Shown here piece by piece: positions 27,159 to 34,695 of a DNA stretch of 58,049 bases (positions are counted from its first letter, which is position 1; each line of letters opens with the position of its first letter). The notes under the pieces are model-generated. The model was not told the DNA's origin. It searched no databases and saw only the letters and a program-made list of their open reading frames with translations. The translations under genes were made by a program, and so were the position numbers. Source of the DNA: Eubacteriales bacterium (lineage in GTDB: Bacteria; Bacillota; Clostridia; Peptostreptococcales; Anaerovoracaceae); assembly GCA_028692105.1 (NCBI GenBank), contig JAQUYC010000010.1:1-58049 (forward strand), in the 5' to 3' direction.

Positions 27159-27812
27159 ATGGAATTCACAGGACGTAAAAAAATAATCTTAATAGGTATG
27201 CTGGCGCTTATCGTTTGTGTCGGGGTATTAAATAACAAATTGAATAATGATCAGGATCTTTCTGCATCAGCAGGGTATACCGATTATGAGATGGAACAGA
27301 TGACACTTCATGACGGAGATGTATTGGTTGACAGCCTTAATATCGTCGGTGTCCCGGGAACGAGCAGCGGTGCCGCAGCTGATATTAGCGAACCGGAGGG
27401 TGGCGATGCAGCAATCGATACCAGTATGATTGTCACATCGGACAATTATGCGGAACTTGCAAATGCAGATACCTATTTTGAAGAAGTCAGAGCTACTATT
27501 AACATGGATCGAAACCAGGTGATTTCAATGCTTACGGATGTAATTGAAGAAACAAAGGAAGGTCCGGAAAAGAAAAATGCTACAGAGCAGAAGCTGAAAA
27601 TCATTGATTACATGAACAAAGAAAAGGTTGTCGAGAATCTGATAAGAAATAAGGGATTTGCTGACGCCCTCGTTTTAATGACTGATAACTCTGTTAATGT
27701 AACAATCAATAAGCAGGAAATAACCCAGTCTGACATTGCAAAAATCTGTGATATTGTAATGAGAGAGACCGGTCGGGATGCAAGCCAGATTGTGATTCAG
27801 AGTAAATTTTAG
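27159..27812 (+). CDS. spoIIIAH: Stage III sporulation protein AH
   Basis: SpoIIIAH is the mother-cell channel protein that docks with SpoIIQ of the forespore across the septum. The 217-residue protein has an N-terminal membrane helix (about 8-25), a disordered acidic linker (about 30-100), a helical segment with ETKEGPEKKNATEQKLKII, and a C-terminal YscJ/FliF-like domain with DALVLMTDNSVNVTI. ATG at 27159 has GGGGG eight bases upstream; ATG at 27153 is nearly adjacent to it. Confidence 0.92.
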   Translation: MEFTGRKKIILIGMLALIVCVGVLNNKLNNDQDLSASAGYTDYEMEQMTLHDGDVLVDSLNIVGVPGTSSGAAADISEPEGGDAAIDTSMIVTSDNYAELANADTYFEEVRATINMDRNQVISMLTDVIEETKEGPEKKNATEQKLKIIDYMNKEKVVENLIRNKGFADALVLMTDNSVNVTINKQEITQSDIAKICDIVMRETGRDASQIVIQSKF

Positions 27813-27837
27813 AATACTGTACAGCATTCTATTTTCT
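27811..27837 (+). terminator. Weak terminator after spoIIIAH
   Basis: AGAATACTGTACAGCATTCT forms an imperfect hairpin followed by ATTTTCTCTT. It ends the spoIIIA operon in the right place but has few G-C pairs. Confidence 0.4.
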
Positions 27838-27865
27838 CTTAACTTTTCCCTAAATTCAAAATAAT

Positions 27866-27894
27866 TTGTATCTGATTATCACTTCTGCTATAAT
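27866..27894 (+). promoter_or_regulatory. Strong sigma-A promoter of the asp23-nusB operon
   Basis: TTGTAT (27866-27871), a 17-base spacer and perfect TATAAT (27889-27894), with TGC in front giving an extended -10. It restarts vegetative transcription after the sporulation operon, so nusB through tlyA do not depend on sigma-E. Confidence 0.72.
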
Positions 27895-27912
27895 ACATTT
27901 GAGGTGAAATGG

Positions 27913-28278
27913 ATGAACACCGGAGCAGAGGAAAAACTTGGAACTATTAAAATTACTGATGATGTTATAGCGGTATGCGCGATGAATGCAACACGAAAGA
28001 CAAATGGTGTTGCAAGACTCAGCAGTGTTTTTTCTGATAATATTTCGAAAAACATATTCGGAAAAGAACCTCTCTATAAAGGGATCAAGGTGAATCAAAA
28101 CGAAGAGGGGATCAGCATCGACATATATATAATAGCAGAATATGGCGTGAAGATACCGGAAGTAGCCTGGGATATACAGGAAAATGTTAAAAGAGAGGTA
28201 GAAAACATGACAGATGCTGCAGTAAAAGCAGTAAATATACACGTTCAGGGAGTACATTTCGCAGACGAGGAGGACTAG
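27913..28278 (+). CDS. Asp23/Gls24 family envelope stress protein
   Basis: This 121-residue Asp23/Gls24 family protein resembles Bacillus YqhY, which in many Firmicutes sits beside nusB as here. YqhY is linked to acetyl-CoA carboxylase regulation in Bacillus; accB and accC are not present in this window. Key sequence features are the VIAVCAMNATRKTNGVARL start and the VAWDIQENVKREVENMT helix. ATG at 27913 has GAGGTG six bases upstream. Confidence 0.88.
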   Translation: MNTGAEEKLGTIKITDDVIAVCAMNATRKTNGVARLSSVFSDNISKNIFGKEPLYKGIKVNQNEEGISIDIYIIAEYGVKIPEVAWDIQENVKREVENMTDAAVKAVNIHVQGVHFADEED

Positions 28279-28281
28279 AGC

Positions 28282-28689
28282 ATGCGGAGAACGGAAGCAA
28301 GAGAGCTTTTCATGCAGCTGTTGTTTCAAATGGAAGTACAGAATGATTACAGCAGTGATATTAAAGAAAGATTTATTAAGGACCATATGAAGGATTCCAA
28401 TCAACTTGATTATTTTAACACCCTCTTTAAGCATGTCACCGAAAATCTTCCGGTAATTGATGGGATAATTGAAGCTTGCAGCGAAAATTGGAAACTATCA
28501 AGAATGGCGAAGGTGGATCTGGCAGTCTTAAGGCTTTCCGCAGCGGAGATTTTTTACATCGATAATGTTCCTGACTCAGTTTCAATTAATGAGGCTGTCG
28601 ATATAGCAAAAAAATTCGGTGGAGAAGATTCGGGGAAATTTATTAACGGAATACTGGGTAAGGTTGTAAGAAGCAAAGATGCAGAGTAA
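28282..28689 (+). CDS. nusB: Transcription antitermination factor NusB
   Basis: NusB binds boxA RNA with ribosomal protein S10 and supports rRNA antitermination. The 135-residue all-helical product has the start RRTEARELFMQLLFQMEVQ and the C-terminal signature SINEAVDIAKKFGGEDSGKF. GAGGAGG at the end of the asp23 gene is its ribosome site. It overlaps the next gene by 11 bases. Confidence 0.95.
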   Translation: MRRTEARELFMQLLFQMEVQNDYSSDIKERFIKDHMKDSNQLDYFNTLFKHVTENLPVIDGIIEACSENWKLSRMAKVDLAVLRLSAAEIFYIDNVPDSVSINEAVDIAKKFGGEDSGKFINGILGKVVRSKDAE

Positions 28690-29674
28690 GGATTTAGTTC
28701 TTGGTATTGATACCAGCAATTATACGACATCCCTGGCATTAACTGATATCAATGGAGAAATCGTGATTAACTCACGCAAATTATTATCTGTAAAGCAGGG
28801 CGAAAGAGGGTTGAGACAATCCTACGCCCTTTTTCAACATATGGAAAACATTCCCGATATGATGCCGGATATCTTTAGCAGAATAGATAGGGAAAGAATA
28901 GGTGCTGTTGCGGCAGCAGGCCGTCCGCGCCCTGTGAAAGAATCATATATGCCGGTTTTTAAGGCCGGTGTTAATTATGGGAAAGTGATGGCATTCAGCT
29001 TTGGGGTGCCATTTTTTGAATTCTCACATCAGGAAGGCCATCTGGAAGCAGTCAGGCATGAAAGTGTTCTTTCGAATGTACACGAGTATATAGCGTATCA
29101 TTTATCGGGAGGAACTACAGAAATGCTCCATATAGATAAAGATACCTGCAGGCTCATTGGCGGCAGCCGTGATATCTCTTTTGGACAAGTTCTTGATAGG
29201 ATCGGTGTTGGTATCGGATATGACTTTCCTTCCGGCAGTAAATTAGATGATATTGCTGTAAGTACAAAGGACAAGCTTTCAGATTTGAATACCTCAAATC
29301 AAAGCAACAAAAACAGAGGCTTACTGAAGCGTATCCCGATTGATGGCTTTGAAATCAATCTTTCCGGTCTGGAAACACAATGTCAGCGTGAACTGCAAAA
29401 TGGTGCGAAACCCGAGGTGCTTATATACGAACTGTTTTGTGTTATAAGCGAATGCATTTGCCTCCTTACTGAAAAAACAATTTCAGAAATTAGATGCTCC
29501 AATATCCTCTTCGCAGGAGGTGTTTCGGCAAGCAGGTTTGTCAGAGCCCAAATTGAACAGTATTTTTCCGAAAGACCAGTCAAGATCGTTTTCGGAAATC
29601 CGGCGTTATCCTCAGACAATGCGGTAGGCATATCCTTTCTTGGAGGGAAAAAGTTATGGCAATCAAACCGGTAA
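28679..29674 (+). CDS. Kae1/TsaD-like domain protein
   Basis: This 331-residue ASKHA-fold protein is a TsaD (Kae1) relative often found near nusB and xseA in clostridia and previously annotated as O-sialoglycoprotein endopeptidase. It keeps the fold motifs GIDTSNYTTS, the iron-binding HQEGH, LSGGTTEML, FPSGSKLDDIA and FAGGVSASR. It is unlikely to be the sole TsaD: the true tRNA t6A gene is usually elsewhere with tsaB/tsaE. Its own function is not established. It overlaps nusB by 11 and xseA by 19 bases, so it is firmly part of this operon. Confidence 0.8.
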   Translation: MQSKDLVLGIDTSNYTTSLALTDINGEIVINSRKLLSVKQGERGLRQSYALFQHMENIPDMMPDIFSRIDRERIGAVAAAGRPRPVKESYMPVFKAGVNYGKVMAFSFGVPFFEFSHQEGHLEAVRHESVLSNVHEYIAYHLSGGTTEMLHIDKDTCRLIGGSRDISFGQVLDRIGVGIGYDFPSGSKLDDIAVSTKDKLSDLNTSNQSNKNRGLLKRIPIDGFEINLSGLETQCQRELQNGAKPEVLIYELFCVISECICLLTEKTISEIRCSNILFAGGVSASRFVRAQIEQYFSERPVKIVFGNPALSSDNAVGISFLGGKKLWQSNR

Positions 29675-30897
29675 GAGTCTCTCAACTGAATTCATATATA
29701 AAAAGAGTACTGCAATCAGATCCTCTTCTTGGAAATGTATCTGTAGTCGGCGAAATCTCAAATCTGAAGTATCACGGCTCAGGGCATATCTACTTTACAC
29801 TGAAGGATGAGACAAGTAAAATCAGTTGTTTTTTGCCGGCGGATGCTATTAAGAATATCAGATATGAATTGTCAGACGGCATGGAAATAATTGCTGTCGG
29901 TTACATTTATCTTTATGAACGCGGCGGGAGCTACTCTTTGAATGTAAGAGATATTACCATCGAAGGGTTTGGAAATCTATCTGCTGCATTTGATAAGCTT
30001 AAAGAAAAGTTAGCTAAAGAAGGCTTGTTTGATGAAAAGTATAAAAAGCCGATACCGCTTTTCCCGCGAAAGGTTGCTGTAATAACATCGGAAACAGGTG
30101 CTGCAGTTCGAGATATCGTAAAAATAATTAAGAACAGAAACAATATAGTTGATGTGCTGATTTATCCATGTCTTGTACAGGGACCTGGAGCCGCTGCAGA
30201 AATATCAGATGCCATTAATAGTGTAAACCAGCTCTTTCCTGAAGTGGACACAATAATCGTAGGCAGGGGCGGCGGTTCAATGGAAGAGCTGTGGGCTTTC
30301 AATGAAGAAATTGTAGCAAGAAGCATATTTGTTTCAAAGATACCCGTGATCTCTGCTGTAGGTCATGAAACAGACTTTACCATATCTGATTTTGTAGCTG
30401 ATAAAAGGGCTGAAACTCCAACGGCTGCTGCACAAATAGCAGTTCCGGACATTAAAGCATTGAAGGAATATATTGAAAACGAAAAGGATGACTTGATTCA
30501 CACCATTAAACGCTTAGTGAAATATATGGAGCTAAAGGTTGCCGGTCACAGTATTGAAATACTCACAACAAATCTGAATCAACGGCTGTCGTATTACGCG
30601 ATGAAAACAGATAATCTGGACAAAGAACTCAACAATGCTTTAGTATACCGGTTCGGTGAATGGACTGCCTGTATTGAAAAGTATAAAATCGAAATAGATT
30701 CAATGAATCCTGCCAATATAATGAAAAGAGGGTATGCGGCCATTCTGGATGATCAAAGAATCCTGTCGGGTTCTGTCAACCGGTTTGGAGCCGGGAACAG
30801 CTTGACTGCAGTTATGAATGACGGGGAAATCGACTGTAAGGTTGCATCTATTAGGAGGATCGAATATGGTAAGTCAAAAAAAGAAAATGAGCTTTGA
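29656..30897 (+). CDS. xseA: Exodeoxyribonuclease VII large subunit
   Basis: XseA is the catalytic subunit of exonuclease VII, which degrades single-stranded DNA from either end. The 413-residue protein has an N-terminal OB fold, the catalytic core with VITSETGAAVRDI and VGRGGGSMEELWAFNEE, and long coiled-coil helices that bind XseB. GGAGGG in the end of the preceding gene supplies the ribosome site. It overlaps xseB by 32 bases. Confidence 0.96.
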   Translation: MAIKPVRVSQLNSYIKRVLQSDPLLGNVSVVGEISNLKYHGSGHIYFTLKDETSKISCFLPADAIKNIRYELSDGMEIIAVGYIYLYERGGSYSLNVRDITIEGFGNLSAAFDKLKEKLAKEGLFDEKYKKPIPLFPRKVAVITSETGAAVRDIVKIIKNRNNIVDVLIYPCLVQGPGAAAEISDAINSVNQLFPEVDTIIVGRGGGSMEELWAFNEEIVARSIFVSKIPVISAVGHETDFTISDFVADKRAETPTAAAQIAVPDIKALKEYIENEKDDLIHTIKRLVKYMELKVAGHSIEILTTNLNQRLSYYAMKTDNLDKELNNALVYRFGEWTACIEKYKIEIDSMNPANIMKRGYAAILDDQRILSGSVNRFGAGNSLTAVMNDGEIDCKVASIRRIEYGKSKKENEL

Positions 30898-31069
30898 AGA
30901 AGCACTTTCAGGTTTGGAAAAGTCGGCTGAAGTTTTGAAAAAAGACGGCGTAACTTTAGAAGCCGCTATACAAAGCTTTGAACAGGGAATGATGTACTAT
31001 AATTATTGCAGCGAAATGTTAAACAGCGCTAAACAAAAAATCGAAACCTTCGGGAAAAAGAATGAATAA
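30866..31069 (+). CDS. xseB: Exodeoxyribonuclease VII small subunit
   Basis: The 67-residue helical product has the family pattern SFEEALSGLEKSAEVLKKDGVTLEAA and an SFEQGM segment, and wraps onto the XseA coiled coil. ATG at 30866 has AGGAGG a few bases upstream. An earlier in-frame ATG at 30818 would add 16 non-homologous residues and lacks a ribosome site. Confidence 0.95.
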   Translation: MVSQKKKMSFEEALSGLEKSAEVLKKDGVTLEAAIQSFEQGMMYYNYCSEMLNSAKQKIETFGKKNE

Positions 31070-31084
31070 AGGAGATGATGCCAA

Positions 31085-31981
31085 ATGCAGAACGAGGAAT
31101 ATTTAAGATTAAAAGGGCTGATGGAAGAACACGTCCTGTATTTTCTTCCGGAAGTTGATCGTAAAAGTTACACGCTTTATGAAGCAATGGCGTACAGCTT
31201 GAACGCAGGAGGAAAAATGCTTCGCCCGGTGTTGCTGCTTGCCGCTTGTGATTTCTGCGGAGGCGATGAAAAATTGGCGCTTCCCTACGCCTGTGCTATA
31301 GAATACATACATACTTATTCCCTGATACATGATGATCTTCCTGCTATGGACAACGATGATCTGCGGAGGGGAATCCCAACGAATCATAAAGTCTTCGGTG
31401 AAGCGGTTGCAATTCTTGCAGGCGATGGACTGCTGACTTCGGCATTTGAAGCGATGAACAAGGATATGCTGCTCTATCTTGATAATATGGAAAAATTGAA
31501 GAGAAGAGTACGTGCAGTATATGAGATATCTAAAGGCGCAGGCTGTCGCGGTATGATTGCAGGTCAGATAGCTGATATTGAAGCTGAGAATAAAGAATGC
31601 ACAAAGGAAATACTGGATTATATTCACCTTAATAAAACTGCCGCATTGATTAAAGCTGCGATCAGGGCCGGTGCCCATCTGGGCGGTGCGGACAAAGAGA
31701 CATTGGATAATTTGGATGAGTATGCTGAAAATATCGGGCTGGCTTTTCAGATCATGGATGATGTTCTGGATTTAAGCGGAGATGAAGAATTGCTCGGTAA
31801 AAAAACAGGTTCTGATAAGTCAAAAATGAAAGCAACTTATCCATGTCGCTATGGTTTACCGGAATCAATAGATAAAATAAAAGAATTGACGGATAATGCA
31901 AAACGGGCAATTGAGCCATACTATGACAATGCAGAGTTTTTCGTAAAGCTTGCCGACGAGTTGGCTGACAGGGTAAGATAA
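31085..31981 (+). CDS. ispA: Polyprenyl (farnesyl/geranyl) diphosphate synthase
   Basis: This 298-residue trans-prenyltransferase condenses isopentenyl diphosphate with allylic diphosphates. It has the first aspartate-rich motif DDLPAMDNDD, the preceding LIH, the KT and Q motifs (HLNKTAALI, AFQIMDDVLD) and second aspartate-rich DDVLD. The bulky-residue pattern before the first motif fits short-chain C15 products. It lies immediately before dxs, so the operon couples precursor supply and chain elongation. Confidence 0.93.
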   Translation: MQNEEYLRLKGLMEEHVLYFLPEVDRKSYTLYEAMAYSLNAGGKMLRPVLLLAACDFCGGDEKLALPYACAIEYIHTYSLIHDDLPAMDNDDLRRGIPTNHKVFGEAVAILAGDGLLTSAFEAMNKDMLLYLDNMEKLKRRVRAVYEISKGAGCRGMIAGQIADIEAENKECTKEILDYIHLNKTAALIKAAIRAGAHLGGADKETLDNLDEYAENIGLAFQIMDDVLDLSGDEELLGKKTGSDKSKMKATYPCRYGLPESIDKIKELTDNAKRAIEPYYDNAEFFVKLADELADRVR

Positions 31982-32006
31982 AAGCAACATTAAGGAGTTC
32001 AATTTA

Positions 32007-33884
32007 ATGAAAAAGACATTACTGGATTATCAGTTCCCTGATGACCTGAAAAGCATGAACGATAGGGAATTGGAGCTTTTAACATATGAAATCAGAGATT
32101 TTCTGATCGAAAAAGTATCAAGAAACGGCGGCCATCTGGCTTCTAATTTAGGAGTAGTAGAGCTTACAGTAGCTCTCCACAGGGTATTTGAAAGCCCAAA
32201 AGACAAAATTATATGGGACGTTGGACATCAATCCTATGTACATAAAATTCTGACAGGCAGAGCTGCATGCTTCGATGGCCTGCGTTGCTTCAATGGGATC
32301 AGCGGGTTCCCTAAACGTGTAGAAAGTGCTCATGACATGTTTGATACAGGTCATAGCAGCAATTCTATTTCTGCAGCCATGGGCTATGCGGCAGCACGGG
32401 ATTTAAACGGAGAGGATTACTCGGTTATATCTATTATAGGTGATGGAGCTCTAACAGGCGGAATGGCTTATGAAGCGCTTAATAATGCCGGGTCATTAAA
32501 ATCAAAAATTATTGTTGTCTTAAATGATAATGAAATGTCGATAGCAAAAAATACAGGCGGCATTTCACAACATCTGTCAAAACTTAGAGCCTCACATACC
32601 TATCTGGATCTTAAGAGGCAGCTGAAAAAAACACTGAAGGGGATTCCGGGTGTCGGAGAAGGTCTCTACAGCGGAATTGAGCATATCAGAGATTCCGTAA
32701 AATATGCAATCGTTCAGGGTGCTATATTTGAGGAACTTGGATTCAAATATTTCGGGCCGGTAGACGGACATAATATAAAAGATATGATAGAAATTCTTAC
32801 TTTTGCAAAATATATGGACGGACCCGTTCTGATACATGCTATCACAAAAAAAGGCAAAGGATATCGAAATGCGGAAAATAATCCGGGTAAGTATCATGGC
32901 ATAGGCGCCTTTGATCCAGCTACAGGAAATGTCCTTAGCGTATCAAAAAGTCTAAGCTATTCCAGAATATTCGGTAATAAGCTCGTACAGCTTGCAGGAG
33001 AGAATTCTAAAATCGTAGCGATAACTGCAGCGATGATCGAGGCGACCGGACTTGAAAAGTATGCAATCAAATATCCGGACAGAATTTTTGATGCAGGTAT
33101 TGCCGAAGCCCATGCAGTAACATTTGCAGCCGGTTTCGCGGCAGGCGGATACCGGCCTGTTGTTGCGGTCTATTCCACTTTTCTGCAAAGAGCTTACGAT
33201 CAAATCTTGATAGATGTCTGCATGCAGAATCTTCCGGTAGTCCTTGCCATAGACAGGGCGGGGAATGTAGGCGCAGATGGGGAGACTCACCACGGAGTGT
33301 TTGATTTATCTTATCTCAGCCATATGCCGAATATGACAGTAATGGCCCCAAAGGATGGCAGAGAATTGGCGGACATGCTTGAATATGCGTTGACTCTTAA
33401 AGGCCCTTGCGCGATACGTTATCCCAAAGGAGAAACTGCGGATTGCAGCGATGATTCTGCATACCCTGTTTTAGATGGAACAGGTGAGCGTATTCATGAA
33501 GGTAAAGATGTTGAAATATTTGCTGTAGGAAAGATGGTTTCCATCTGCATTGAAGTATGCAGAAAATTAAAATCAAGAGGGGTAGAGGCAGGTCTTACTA
33601 ATGTTAGATTTGTTAAACCTTGCGACCAAGAATCAATACTATCAGCAGCATATAGGACATGTAACCTTGTTACAGTAGAAGACAATGTTCTGCAAGGAGG
33701 TTTTGGATCTATTGTTAACGGGCTTCTTGCTGAAAAAGATATATCTGATGTTAAAATACTGAATATCGGATGGCCGGATAAATTTATCGAGCAGGGGAAC
33801 ACATCAGAACTATTTGAAAAATATGGACTTGATTCAGAAAGCATAGCGGAAAGGGTGTGTGACTTCCTTGAAGGAAAGGCTTGA
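32007..33884 (+). CDS. dxs: 1-deoxy-D-xylulose-5-phosphate synthase
   Basis: Dxs makes the first intermediate of the MEP isoprenoid pathway from pyruvate and glyceraldehyde 3-phosphate, using thiamine diphosphate. The 625-residue product shows HLASNLG, the ThDP motif GDGALTGGMAYEALNNAG, the transketolase pyrimidine domain with AEAHAVTFAAGFA, and the C-terminal domain with VEDNVLQGGFGS. AAGGAG precedes the ATG. It overlaps tlyA by 26 bases. Confidence 0.96.
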   Translation: MKKTLLDYQFPDDLKSMNDRELELLTYEIRDFLIEKVSRNGGHLASNLGVVELTVALHRVFESPKDKIIWDVGHQSYVHKILTGRAACFDGLRCFNGISGFPKRVESAHDMFDTGHSSNSISAAMGYAAARDLNGEDYSVISIIGDGALTGGMAYEALNNAGSLKSKIIVVLNDNEMSIAKNTGGISQHLSKLRASHTYLDLKRQLKKTLKGIPGVGEGLYSGIEHIRDSVKYAIVQGAIFEELGFKYFGPVDGHNIKDMIEILTFAKYMDGPVLIHAITKKGKGYRNAENNPGKYHGIGAFDPATGNVLSVSKSLSYSRIFGNKLVQLAGENSKIVAITAAMIEATGLEKYAIKYPDRIFDAGIAEAHAVTFAAGFAAGGYRPVVAVYSTFLQRAYDQILIDVCMQNLPVVLAIDRAGNVGADGETHHGVFDLSYLSHMPNMTVMAPKDGRELADMLEYALTLKGPCAIRYPKGETADCSDDSAYPVLDGTGERIHEGKDVEIFAVGKMVSICIEVCRKLKSRGVEAGLTNVRFVKPCDQESILSAAYRTCNLVTVEDNVLQGGFGSIVNGLLAEKDISDVKILNIGWPDKFIEQGNTSELFEKYGLDSESIAERVCDFLEGKA

Positions 33885-34662
33885 TACAATCCTTGTGAGC
33901 CGAGGCTTATTCCAATCCAGGGAAAGAGCTAAGAGTGCAATTATGGAGGGAATTGTTTACGTTGATGGCCAGAGGGTGGATAAAGCAGGCACAGGGATCA
34001 AAGAAGACGCTGAAATCATCGTAAAAGAGGATACTTGTCCATATGTCGGACGAGGCGGCTTAAAGCTGGCAAAAGCACTACAATCGTTTCAACTAAATCT
34101 TCATGGACGTATAGCTGTTGATATTGGTGCTTCCACAGGAGGTTTCACCGATTGTATGCTGAAAAACGGAGCGGTAAAGGTTTACGCTATCGATGTCGGT
34201 TACGGACAGCTGGATTGGAGTCTTAGAAACGACCCAAGAGTAGTCAATATGGAAAAGGTCAACATCAGGCACCTGGACAAGGAAAAAATCATTGAAAAAG
34301 CTGATTTTATTAGTATAGATGTTTCGTTCATATCTTTGAAACTTGTATTTCCTGTTGCAGTCGATTTAATTTCCTTGGAAGGAGAGATTGTATGCCTGGT
34401 AAAACCTCAATTTGAAGCAGGGCGTGAACAGGTCGGGAAAAAAGGTATAGTAAGAGATAAGAAAGTCCATGCTGAGGTCCTGGAAAAAGTCATTCAATAT
34501 GGCGCGGAAAACGCACTATATCCGCATGCGATAACATTCTCACCCATGACAGGGGCTAAGGGAAATATAGAATATCTGCTGCTTTTTAAGAGAGATGAAA
34601 GTATTGATTTTAAGCCGCTGATTGAGGATGTGGTTCAGACATCTCATGAACAGTTAAAATGA
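33859..34662 (+). CDS. tlyA: TlyA-type rRNA 2'-O-methyltransferase
   Basis: TlyA family enzymes methylate cytidines in 16S and/or 23S rRNA. The 267-residue product starts with an S4 RNA-binding domain (about 5-65) and continues with an FtsJ-type methyltransferase with VDIGASTGGFTDCMLKNGA, VDVGYGQLDW-like YAIDVGYGQ and LVKPQFEAG. The start is GTG at 33859 inside dxs. In many clostridia nadK, argR and recN follow; here mutS follows. Confidence 0.93.
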   Translation: MTSLKERLDTILVSRGLFQSRERAKSAIMEGIVYVDGQRVDKAGTGIKEDAEIIVKEDTCPYVGRGGLKLAKALQSFQLNLHGRIAVDIGASTGGFTDCMLKNGAVKVYAIDVGYGQLDWSLRNDPRVVNMEKVNIRHLDKEKIIEKADFISIDVSFISLKLVFPVAVDLISLEGEIVCLVKPQFEAGREQVGKKGIVRDKKVHAEVLEKVIQYGAENALYPHAITFSPMTGAKGNIEYLLLFKRDESIDFKPLIEDVVQTSHEQLK

Positions 34663-34695
34663 ATTATTCCAGTCGAAGCAAAAATTGAGGTTAAT

